DNA from: DATKYV01 sp035528275
GTDB taxonomy: Bacteria; Acidobacteriota; Terriglobia; UBA7540
Direction of reading: 5' to 3'
DNA length: 6,514 bases
Assembly (NCBI GenBank): GCA_035528275.1
Contig: DATKYV010000255.1
Span: forward strand, 1 to 6,514
Made by a program: the position numbers and the translations under genes. Positions 1 through 6,232 of this stretch are shown here, piece after piece (the stretch's first letter is position 1; every line of letters begins with the position of its first letter). The notes beneath the pieces are model-generated. The model ran no database searches, was not told the DNA's origin, and saw only the letters and a program-made list of their open reading frames with translations.

Positions 1-304
1 ACATGAAGAATCCAACCAAGTTCAACAGGACCGCGACCGTCATCCACAGCCCCGTGCTGAAACCCAGGTGCCGCGAATCCGAGAACACATAGCAGAGGAT
101 GAAGGTGATGCCCGCCAGAATGGACGCCAGAATAGCAGACTGGGCGATGAGCACCTTGCTCTCATCGTAGACAAAGGCCACCGGCAAAGCGAAGTAAAGG
201 GCGAGGAAAGCCGCCGCCCCCACGCCCAAAATGATGGCCCAGTGCACGCCGCTCAGCACCGGTACACGGGACGGTGAGGAATCCAGCAAGCACTCGTCAA
301 ACAT
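1..304 (-). CDS. Membrane protein of unknown function, N-terminal part (runs off the left edge)
   Basis: I do not recognise this protein. The ATG at 304 opens a frame with no stop for 101 codons, up to the window edge, so the C-terminus is missing. The start is well supported: AAGGAGG lies upstream, with nine bases between GGAGG and the ATG. The protein begins MFDECLLDSSPSR and then has three hydrophobic stretches, at about residues 21-45, 50-75 and 81-101. This points to an inner-membrane protein with a short cytoplasmic or periplasmic N-terminal tail. It follows secF by 71 bases on the same strand and is probably co-transcribed. The opening resembles the short N-terminal tails I associate with acidobacterial TonB-like or zinc-ribbon membrane proteins, but no diagnostic domain lies inside the window, so no function is assigned. 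Confidence 0.75.
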   Translation of the reverse strand, partial: MFDECLLDSSPSRVPVLSGVHWAIILGVGAAAFLALYFALPVAFVYDESKVLIAQSAILASILAGITFILCYVFSDSRHLGFSTGLWMTVAVLLNLVGFFM

Positions 305-341
305 GGTTCCAAACCTCCTTCTGCATTCTGCCTGACCCGCG

Positions 342-369
342 AGTCGCGCGTTCCCCGGCCCCGGCGACT
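342..369 (-). other. Inverted repeat between secF and the downstream membrane gene
   Basis: A perfect six-base inverted repeat (AGTCGC and GCGACT, read on the minus strand) with a 16-base GC-rich loop lies just after the secF stop and before the next gene's ribosome binding site. No run of T follows, so it is not a standard intrinsic terminator. It could be a weak RNA hairpin that protects or separates segments of the message, or it could be chance in GC-rich DNA. Confidence 0.3.
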
Positions 370-375
370 GAAAAG

Positions 376-1602
376 CTATCGGCGGGCGCCGGCGGTCTGC
401 CGGTCGAGGACTCGCGGCTTTTCACCAACCCCGGTCTTCCCAAATCGCTCTTGGAGGCCCACCAGAATAGGGCTGGCGATTGCGATCGAAGAGTATGTGC
501 CGATGATAACTCCAACCACCAGGGCCAAAGCAAACCCGTGGATGACCTCTCCCCCAAACAAATAGAGGGACAACACCGCGAGAAGCGTCAGCCCGGAGGT
601 CAGAATCGTCCGGCTCAGGGTCTGGTTGATGCTGCGGTTGACCAGGTCGATGAAATTTTCGCGTTTGCTGATGTGGATGTTTTCACGGACCCGGTCAAAG
701 ATTACAATCGTATCGTTCATCGAATAGCCCACCAGCGTCAAGAGGGCGGCAATAACCGTGAGCGAGATCTCTTCCTTCAGCAGGGAGAAAATACCGATCG
801 TAATGAGAACGTCATGAAAGACGGCGATGACCGCCGCTACCCCATAGATTAGCTCAAATCGGACCCAAATGTAAACGAGCATCGCGCCCAGGCCCGCCAG
901 GGTCACGTAGAGGGCTTGGCGGCGCAAATCGGTGCCCACTTTGGGTCCGACAATCTCGGTATTCCGCACCGCAAAACTGGAAAGGTAGAAGTCCTTGGCC
1001 AGCGTTTCCACGACGGCCGGCGTCACTCCGGGAACGGCGGTCAATTGTTGGAAGTCCGCAATCAGGCCGCTTCGCGGAGGACTATTGCGGAAGCCGACGA
1101 TGGCTTCCGACAAATCGCGGTAGGATCCCATCGCCACCTCGGTTCCTTGGGACGCCAGCCGGAGCGGGTCGTCGGCAACCAGGTGTTCGGAAACCGTCTG
1201 CGGGCTGGCATTGTTGAAGTCGAGTTTCCCTTCCGGCCCGGCCCCGAACATGGATCCGAGTGCGGTTACAATCGCTCGCTTGCCTGCATCCAGAGCTTCG
1301 GCGGAAGACGTCTCTTTCAAGTCCAGGCCGATGATCACTTCGTTGTCCGCGGCGGGGCCGAAACGCTGAATGGTCGCTTCACCCCGGTTCTGCTTTCTCA
1401 ACTCCGCCCGGATGCCGTCCAGGTTGGGCTGCTTGGCGAATTTGACGTAAACCAGGGTGCCCCCCCGGAAATCAATTCCGTAAAGAATTCCGCCATGGGC
1501 TGCAATAGCCGCGATCCCCGCACCCAGGAGGACCAGGGACAGGACGATGAAGTACCACTTCTTGCCCATCCAGTCAATCTTTGGCTCGTGGAAAAACTCC
1601 AT
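376..1602 (-). CDS. secF: Protein translocase subunit SecF, with an enlarged periplasmic domain
   Basis: SecF pairs with SecD in the inner membrane and uses the proton gradient to help draw preproteins through SecYEG. The 408-residue product starts MEFFHEPKIDWMGKKW. It has a first membrane helix at about 17-34, the family motif GIDFRGGT at 42-49, a large periplasmic domain to about 228, and five more helices (about 229-247, 253-273, 281-302, 332-349, 355-380). Conserved marks include HD at 263-264 in helix 3, VGP at 218-220, and GYSMNDTIVIFDRVREN at 292-308. I chose the ATG at 1602 because it gives the usual SecF N-terminus; a GTG at 1626 would add eight residues but lacks a well-placed ribosome binding site. 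It is longer than E. coli SecF (about 323 residues) because of extra sequence at about 121-208. Identity is near certain. Confidence 0.97.
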   Translation of the reverse strand: MEFFHEPKIDWMGKKWYFIVLSLVLLGAGIAAIAAHGGILYGIDFRGGTLVYVKFAKQPNLDGIRAELRKQNRGEATIQRFGPAADNEVIIGLDLKETSSAEALDAGKRAIVTALGSMFGAGPEGKLDFNNASPQTVSEHLVADDPLRLASQGTEVAMGSYRDLSEAIVGFRNSPPRSGLIADFQQLTAVPGVTPAVVETLAKDFYLSSFAVRNTEIVGPKVGTDLRRQALYVTLAGLGAMLVYIWVRFELIYGVAAVIAVFHDVLITIGIFSLLKEEISLTVIAALLTLVGYSMNDTIVIFDRVRENIHISKRENFIDLVNRSINQTLSRTILTSGLTLLAVLSLYLFGGEVIHGFALALVVGVIIGTYSSIAIASPILVGLQERFGKTGVGEKPRVLDRQTAGARR

Positions 1603-1603
1603 A

Positions 1604-1639
1604 CTACTCCCGTCCTTCTTTACCACCAGTTACTGACAC
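1604..1639 (-). other. Possible 11-codon leader ORF coupled to secF
   Basis: In the secD-secF spacer, GGAGG at 1647-1651 sits seven bases ahead of a GTG at 1639. That GTG opens a frame of 11 codons (read as MSVTGGKEGRE) closed by TAG at 1606-1604, one base before the secF ATG. The spacing to the GTG is ideal, whereas secF itself has only GGGAG four bases from its ATG. Ribosomes finishing the short ORF could restart at secF. The peptide is too short to act as a membrane-tethered arrest peptide. This is inference from the layout only. Confidence 0.3.
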
Positions 1640-1669
1640 CAGCAAACCTCCGAATGTTCCACAAAGTCT

Positions 1670-3271
1670 TCAGATACTGAGCGCTTCACCCCTCTCGCGG
1701 CGCGAGAGAATATAGTCGAAAATAATCCTCGATACAAAGACCGAGGTAAAAAGATTGGCCAGCAGGCCGATGGTCAAAGTTACAGCGAATCCGCGGATGG
1801 GACCGGTTCCGAAGGTGAACAGAATCAAGGAGGACACAATCGTGGTGACGTGCGTATCGATAATCGTCGAAAACGCGTGTTCAAAACCGCCGGCCACGGC
1901 TGCACCCACGGTTTTCCCGAGGCGCAATTCCTCGCGGATGCGCTCGAATATAAGCACGTTGGTATCCACACCCATACCAACCGTCAGGATGACCCCCGCG
2001 ATTCCCGGCAGGGTCAGCACGGCGCCAAAATAGGCCAGAGCCGCGATGAGGATGAGGAGATTCAAAATCAAGGCCAGGTCGGCGTTAATGCCCGCCCCGC
2101 GATAATAAATGAGCATAAAGCCCATCACGGCCACAAGACCCACAATCGAGGCCACAACCCCATGGCGAATGGAGTCCGCCCCAAGGGAGGGGCCCACGGT
2201 CCGTTCTTCCAGATACTTGATGGAAGCGGGCAGGGCTCCGGAGCGCAGCACCAAGGCCAGATCCCCCGCCTGCTGAGTCGTGAAGCTTCCCGTGATCTCG
2301 CCACGATCACTAATCTGCCCCTGGATAGTCGGAGCGGAAACCACGCGATTGTCTAAAACAATGGCCAGTTGCTTCCCAATATTCGCGCCGGTCACTCGCG
2401 AGAACCGGGCGGCACCGTCCCGCGTCAGGGTAAAACTTACTGCCGCCCGACCGTTCATGTCCTTCGAAGGCACAGCCCCGCTCAGGTCGCGCCCGGTGAC
2501 GGCCGCAATCCGATTGAGGACGTACCAGGCCTCCCCGCCCGCGTTGTCACCCGACTCGCGCTTCCCGGGAAGGAGCTGGGTATCCGGAGGAAGAATTCCC
2601 CCGTGTGAGGCGAGGGCCGAATCGCGGGTGCTGAACGGGCCCTCCTGGACGAGCTTCAGCTCCAGCAACGCCGTGGACTGCATGATGTCCTTGACGCGCG
2701 TGGGGTCGTCCACGCCGGGCAGTTGGACGACCAGCTCAAAGTCCCCCTGGCCGTATTCGGCGATGGTCGGCTCCGTCACCCCCATCTGGTCGATGCGATT
2801 GCGGATGGTGTTCATCGCCTGCTGCATGGCCTGGGCGCGAATCATGGCAGCGGCGCTGGGCTTCAGGGAAACCTCCCGGGCCGCCTGGTCACCGGGCACA
2901 CGCGTCAGCTCCCAGTCGGAAAACTGATCGGCCGCCAGGCTGCGCAAGTCCTCGGATTTCTCCTGGGGGGTTCCCTTAATCTGAATGTGGGTGCTGTCGG
3001 TCTTCTGAATGTCGGAATAGGGAATATTCTTGGCCCGCATTTCATCGCGCAAACGCTCCAGGGCCTGGTCGCTGGTGATGTTGACGGCGTCATCGACTAT
3101 CACCTGAAGGATCAGGTGAGTTCCCCCCTTCAAATCCAGGCCCAGCCGGATGCGTGAGCGGACGTTTTCCTCGAGTTGTTGGAGGTTCCGCGGGAACCCG
3201 ATAATCCCCAGGATGCAAGCCATTATCACCACGATGGTCAGGATCGTACGATTTCTAATCTTGGATTCCAT
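1670..3271 (-). CDS. secD: Protein translocase subunit SecD
   Basis: SecD is the larger partner of SecF in the SecDF-YajC complex, which helps late steps of protein export on the periplasmic side of SecYEG. The 533-residue product has an N-terminal membrane helix at about 8-26 and the family motif LGLDLKGGTHL at 43-53. A periplasmic region follows to about 365, including IRNRIDQMGVTEPTI at 156-170 and ALPASIKYLEERTVGPSLG at 346-364. Five further helices lie between about 370 and 520. GMGVDTNVLIFERIREE at 432-448 carries Asp436, which matches the aspartate known in this family to take part in proton transport. It is shorter than E. coli SecD (615), mainly in the periplasmic part, as in many bacteria. 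The ATG at 3271 fits the family N-terminus; its ribosome binding site is weak (GGAAAA). It lies 39 bases after yajC and 67 before secF. Confidence 0.98.
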   Translation of the reverse strand: MESKIRNRTILTIVVIMACILGIIGFPRNLQQLEENVRSRIRLGLDLKGGTHLILQVIVDDAVNITSDQALERLRDEMRAKNIPYSDIQKTDSTHIQIKGTPQEKSEDLRSLAADQFSDWELTRVPGDQAAREVSLKPSAAAMIRAQAMQQAMNTIRNRIDQMGVTEPTIAEYGQGDFELVVQLPGVDDPTRVKDIMQSTALLELKLVQEGPFSTRDSALASHGGILPPDTQLLPGKRESGDNAGGEAWYVLNRIAAVTGRDLSGAVPSKDMNGRAAVSFTLTRDGAARFSRVTGANIGKQLAIVLDNRVVSAPTIQGQISDRGEITGSFTTQQAGDLALVLRSGALPASIKYLEERTVGPSLGADSIRHGVVASIVGLVAVMGFMLIYYRGAGINADLALILNLLILIAALAYFGAVLTLPGIAGVILTVGMGVDTNVLIFERIREELRLGKTVGAAVAGGFEHAFSTIIDTHVTTIVSSLILFTFGTGPIRGFAVTLTIGLLANLFTSVFVSRIIFDYILSRRERGEALSI

Positions 3272-3310
3272 AAGTGATTTTCCGGGTTCTACTCGGGTTG
3301 CGGGACCAGC

Positions 3311-3676
3311 CTACTTCTTTCCTTTCCCGGCCGCCTCCTTCGCCCCGGAGCCTTCGTCCTCGGAGGCTTGCAGGCCGGAAATCGCGCTGCGCGCAACGTC
3401 AACCCTCACCTGGTGTGCCACCTCGAGCTGCAAGACGTTGGTGCTTCGGAAACCCACGATCGTGCCGTAGATTCCTCCGCTGGTGACCACCCGGTCCCCT
3501 GTCTTCAGGTTGGCCAGCATCTCTTGCGTCTTCCGCCGCTGCCGCTGCTGGGGAAGGATGAGCAGGAAATAGAAGATCGCGAAGATGAGAATGAAGGGAA
3601 GGAATTGGACGAAGATCCCACCCGCGCCGGGGTCGGCCGCCAGAACAGGAGGTTGCACAAACCAGCTCTCGATCAA
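3311..3676 (-). CDS. yajC: Preprotein translocase subunit YajC
   Basis: YajC is a small single-helix membrane protein that associates with SecDF; it is usually not essential. The 121-residue product has one membrane helix at about 21-42, ending in the typical LLILPQQRQRRK, and then the YajC core KTGDRVVTSGGIYGTIVGF at 58-76. The C-terminal tail (103-121) is rich in Glu, Gly and Lys and likely disordered. The start is uncertain: no in-frame ATG exists between the upstream TGA and the helix. I take the TTG at 3676, which gives a short tail ahead of the helix; a GTG six codons later (3658) is the alternative. Neither has a strong ribosome binding site. Position between tgt and secD matches the common bacterial order. 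Confidence 0.93.
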   Translation of the reverse strand: MIESWFVQPPVLAADPGAGGIFVQFLPFILIFAIFYFLLILPQQRQRRKTQEMLANLKTGDRVVTSGGIYGTIVGFRSTNVLQLEVAHQVRVDVARSAISGLQASEDEGSGAKEAAGKGKK

Positions 3677-3699
3677 GGTCGGTAGGTTTAGCGAAATTG

Positions 3700-3726
3700 G
3701 AATCCTGCTCCGGTCGGACAGGATTC
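3700..3726 (-). other. RNA hairpin candidate in the tgt-yajC spacer
   Basis: A perfect eight-base inverted repeat (GAATCCTG and CAGGATTC) with an 11-base loop lies between tgt and yajC, about 24 bases before the yajC start. Inside the loop TCC and GGA can also pair around one bulged G, which would leave a four-base GACC loop. No T run follows on the minus strand, so it is not a classic terminator. It may be a processing or mRNA-stability element, or may tune yajC translation. Confidence 0.4.
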
Positions 3727-3780
3727 GCAGGGTTCGTCGGTCTGGCTTTCCGGGATCGCTTCAGGAATGAGTGAGATCGG

Positions 3781-4911
3781 CTAAGTCCCCGTACGCACCC
3801 TAGAACAGAAATTCTCAAATCGACCAGACCTAATAGCCTGCCTAATTTTCCGCATAGTGTCAAGGTAAAAGTGCAGGTTGTGGTGCGTGGCCAGAATTCC
3901 CGCCAGCATTTCTCCCACCACGAAAAGGTGCCGAATGTAGCTGCGCGAATATCGCCCGCAAACCTCGCACTCACAGGCCGGGTCGAGAGGCTTGGCGTCC
4001 CGGGCGTAGCGCGAGTTCTTGATAACCAACTTTCCTTCCGACGTGAAAACACATCCGTTTCGCGCATTGCGGGTGGGCATGACGCAATCGAACAGGTCAA
4101 TGCCGCGCGCCACGCACTCCACCAGGTCGGCCGGCGTTCCCACGCCCATCAAGTATCGCGGGCGGTCTTCAGGAAGAAACCCGGCGGTGAATTCGGCCAC
4201 GTCGTGCGTTTCGCCTTTGGGCTCTCCCACTGAAAGTCCGCCGATGGCATAACCCTCGAAACCGATTTCCAGCAGTTCCTCAGCGCTCTCCCGCCTCAGG
4301 TCCTTGTCCACGCCGCCTTGGACGATCCCGAACAGCGTCGAGCCCCCGCCAACTTGCTCCCCACCCGCCCCCTGCTGTTCGAAATAGTCTTTGGAGCGGC
4401 GCGCCCACCGCCCCGTCAGCTTCGTCGCCCGGCGAAGGGTTTCGTGACTGGAGGGGTATTCGACCAGCTCGTCCAGCGTCATGATGATGTCCGCCCCCAG
4501 CGCCAGCTGAATCTCCACGGCGCGCTCGGGCGAGAAGAAGTGCGATGAACCGTCCAGGTGCGATCGGAACCAAACCCCGTCTTCGGTGACCCGCCCCAGG
4601 CCTTTGAGGCTCATCACCTGGAACCCGCCGCTGTCAGTGAGGATGGGGTGCGGCCAACCCATGAACCGGTGCAGACCGCCCAATTCGCGGATCACCTCGG
4701 GTCCCGGCCGCAAATAGAGATGGTAGGTGTTGGCCAGCAACATCTGCGCGCCGAGGCTCTCCAACTGATCCTGGGTCAGGCCTTTTACAGTCCCGGCCGT
4801 CCCCACCGGCATGAAGGCAGGCGTCTCCACCACGCCGTGGGGGGTGTGGAGTAACCCGGCGCGCGCCCGCGTGGCCGTATCCCTCGCCACAATCTCAAAT
4901 CGCAGTGCCAT
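3781..4911 (-). CDS. tgt: tRNA-guanine(34) transglycosylase (queuine tRNA-ribosyltransferase)
   Basis: Tgt swaps guanine-34 of tRNAs with GUN anticodons for preQ1, in the pathway to queuosine. The 376-residue product is the normal bacterial length. It shows ETPAFMPVGT at 29-38, LTDSGGFQV at 91-99 with the acid/base Asp93, FGIVQGG at 194-200, GGLSVGE at 224-230, and IDLFDCVMPTRNARNG at 271-286 with the nucleophile Asp275. The zinc site is complete: Cys313, Cys315, Cys318 and His344. One oddity is MTLDELVEYPSS at 144-155: the substrate-binding Asp147 is kept, but Leu149 replaces the cysteine usual in bacterial enzymes (FDEC). The ATG at 4911 gives the standard N-terminus but has no clear ribosome binding site, and a candidate promoter sits close enough to make the message almost leaderless. 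It is probably the first gene of the tgt-yajC-secD-secF unit. Confidence 0.98.
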   Translation of the reverse strand: MALRFEIVARDTATRARAGLLHTPHGVVETPAFMPVGTAGTVKGLTQDQLESLGAQMLLANTYHLYLRPGPEVIRELGGLHRFMGWPHPILTDSGGFQVMSLKGLGRVTEDGVWFRSHLDGSSHFFSPERAVEIQLALGADIIMTLDELVEYPSSHETLRRATKLTGRWARRSKDYFEQQGAGGEQVGGGSTLFGIVQGGVDKDLRRESAEELLEIGFEGYAIGGLSVGEPKGETHDVAEFTAGFLPEDRPRYLMGVGTPADLVECVARGIDLFDCVMPTRNARNGCVFTSEGKLVIKNSRYARDAKPLDPACECEVCGRYSRSYIRHLFVVGEMLAGILATHHNLHFYLDTMRKIRQAIRSGRFENFCSRVRTGT

Positions 4912-5090
4912 GATCAGTCAGGAATATCAGGATACAGGTGGGAAAGGCTTCTGTCGATTCAACCCTGTGAGCCCACGCCCTATCGGCCCACGCAGGTGAG
5001 AATCTGTCCCTCAAATGGCCAGCACCCGCCGGTGAACACACCTGTGGGCTGTGCCAGCGCGGTTGCACGGCGTGACGACGAGGGCGGCAC
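4912..5090 (-). other. Spacer between the Yip1-domain gene and tgt
   Basis: This 179-base stretch separates two likely transcription units. I see no convincing gene and no intrinsic terminator: the best hairpin is a four-base GGTG/CACC stem near 5031-5042 with no T run. The candidate tgt promoter lies at its right-hand transcriptional end (4929-4957). Read-through from the upstream gene into tgt therefore cannot be excluded. Confidence 0.5.
4929..4957 (-). promoter_or_regulatory. Candidate promoter for the tgt-yajC-secDF unit
   Basis: On the minus strand TCGACA (4957-4952, five of six matches to the -35 consensus) is followed after 17 bases by TATCCT (4934-4929, four of six matches to the -10 consensus). 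Transcription would start near 4922, leaving only about 11 bases before the tgt ATG. That fits the lack of a ribosome binding site for tgt. The match is modest and is not tested. Confidence 0.35.
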
Positions 5091-6206
5091 TCAAGAGGTC
5101 AGCGCCGCAAGGCCGACTTTGCCCACGATCCACACGGCCCACAAACCAAGGTAGACCAAGAAAATCGACTTCGCTTTCACCTTCCGGCCCGAAGCCTCTG
5201 AAAGGCCAATCCCCAGCAGAATCAGGCCCCAAATCGTGAAGATATCCACTGAACCTGCCAGGGCGAGAAGTGGTTTCGAAGTTTCCAGGGGATTCAAGAA
5301 GAATCCGACGTTTGTGGGCATGGGATTCTGCGCGTTGAACCGTTCAACATCTCCGAAGAGAATCACCGCCAAGCCGGTCAATACCCCAAGGACGCCCACC
5401 AACTGCGAGTAGCAAGTGACGGAGAAGGCCGTCTTGAATTTGAGCTGCGCGCCGAAGAAGCTGTTGAGGATGGCAAGCCCGATGCCGGCGACAATGAGCA
5501 GGTAGATTGGCGCAGCCACCACTCCCATGATGTGGGCGATAATCCCCGCAATGCCCGCGCCCTGGCTGACAGCCTGCTCCAATTGCTCTGAGCTCATCCG
5601 GGCGGCTTGGCCTCCTTGCTCAAGTTGATTGCGGATAATCCGCTCCATCCCGACCTTGGCCAGCATCGTCTCGGTAAACACCACCCCCGAAATCACGGTC
5701 ACGGCGAGCGGCCAGATGATGTCCGGCCGCCGGACAATGTCAGCAAAGGTCTCTCCGGGCTCGATAAATATGCCGGCGAATCGCGCTGGAAATGACATTG
5801 AGGCCGGCGCCTCCCCCAATTCGGTCAGAGATTCGCCGCCTTTGCTTTCGACGCCTTTCTCCTCGAGGGCTCTGGCGATCGCCGCTTCAGGCGATTGCGC
5901 CTCGACGGTCTCAACTACCTGGTAACCTCGTTTGGCAAGCGAATTCCTCCTCCACTCGTTCCCGTTGAAGCCGACGATGAGAACGACGACAAGCGCTACT
6001 ACACCGCCAAATATTGCGAGAACAGGTTCACCGGAAAAGTTGAGAATCTGGATGACGAACCAGGCAAGAAGCAACAAGCCTCCAATACCGGGAAGCCCCT
6101 TGGCGAAGGCCCAGATCCAAGTGAAGAAAAATCCTGGCCAAGAGAAACCGTGTTTCACAGCTTCATATCCTTTGGTCGGGTGACGGTAGACGGCGAATGT
6201 CCTCAT
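5091..6206 (-). CDS. Membrane protein with DUF2628-like and Yip1-like domains
   Basis: The 371-residue product seems to hold two membrane modules. Residues 1-115 look like DUF2628: YRHPTKGYEAVKHGFSWP at 7-24, FFFTWIWAFAKGL at 26-38, two helices to about 80, then GNEWRRNSLAKRGYQVVETV at 82-101. After a polar linker (about 112-136), residues 137-371 resemble the Yip1 family: MSFPARFAGIFIEPGETFADI at the membrane edge, RRPDIIWPL at 159-167, and helices at about 163-180, 220-249, 262-285, 313-333 and 346-366. Bacterial members of both families have no established function; eukaryotic Yip1 proteins act in vesicle traffic, which should not be carried over. The ATG at 6206 is chosen because AAAGGAGG lies five bases upstream and the DUF2628 motif starts at once. 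An in-frame ATG at 6329 would add 41 Arg-rich residues with no resemblance to the family. Confidence 0.85.
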   Translation of the reverse strand: MRTFAVYRHPTKGYEAVKHGFSWPGFFFTWIWAFAKGLPGIGGLLLLAWFVIQILNFSGEPVLAIFGGVVALVVVLIVGFNGNEWRRNSLAKRGYQVVETVEAQSPEAAIARALEEKGVESKGGESLTELGEAPASMSFPARFAGIFIEPGETFADIVRRPDIIWPLAVTVISGVVFTETMLAKVGMERIIRNQLEQGGQAARMSSEQLEQAVSQGAGIAGIIAHIMGVVAAPIYLLIVAGIGLAILNSFFGAQLKFKTAFSVTCYSQLVGVLGVLTGLAVILFGDVERFNAQNPMPTNVGFFLNPLETSKPLLALAGSVDIFTIWGLILLGIGLSEASGRKVKAKSIFLVYLGLWAVWIVGKVGLAALTS

Positions 6207-6211
6207 CGTGG

Positions 6212-6219
6212 CCTCCTTT
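6212..6219 (-). promoter_or_regulatory. Strong ribosome binding site that fixes the Yip1-gene start
   Basis: AAAGGAGG on the minus strand ends five bases before the ATG at 6206. It is among the strongest Shine-Dalgarno matches in the window and is the main reason for preferring 6206 over the in-frame ATGs at 6224 and 6329. Confidence 0.75.
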
Positions 6220-6224
6220 CTCAT

Positions 6225-6232
6225 CCCCCCCC
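6225..6232 (-). repeat. Run of eight G in the leader of the Yip1-domain gene
   Basis: Eight consecutive G (minus strand) lie directly before an in-frame ATG at 6224 and 19 bases ahead of the chosen start at 6206. Runs of this length can change length by replication slippage. Because the chosen start is downstream, a length change would not alter the 371-residue protein, but it would change which upstream ATG is in frame with it. Confidence 0.6.

Noticed and set aside
1603..1626. GTG at 1626 as the secF start (416 residues)
   Set aside because: The added residues are not typical of SecF, and the nearest strong ribosome binding site is about 20 bases away. The ATG at 1602 gives the usual MEFF...IDW N-terminus.
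916..1680. A 254-residue plus-strand open frame opposite secF
   Set aside because: It is antisense to a well-conserved gene, has no domain I recognise and no ribosome binding site; it is a shadow of secF codons.
3677..3780. An arrest peptide controlling yajC-secD-secF, as for VemP or SecM
   Set aside because: The tgt-yajC spacer has no ATG-initiated small ORF with a membrane or signal segment and no arrest-like motif.
3399..4100. A 233-residue open frame on the minus strand spanning the end of tgt and the start of yajC
   Set aside because: It overlaps two certain genes in another frame, and its translation is a shifted reading of them. The long open frame reflects GC-rich codon use.
5031..5042. 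Terminator after the Yip1-domain gene
   Set aside because: Only a four-base stem (GGTG/CACC) with no T run; too weak to call a terminator.
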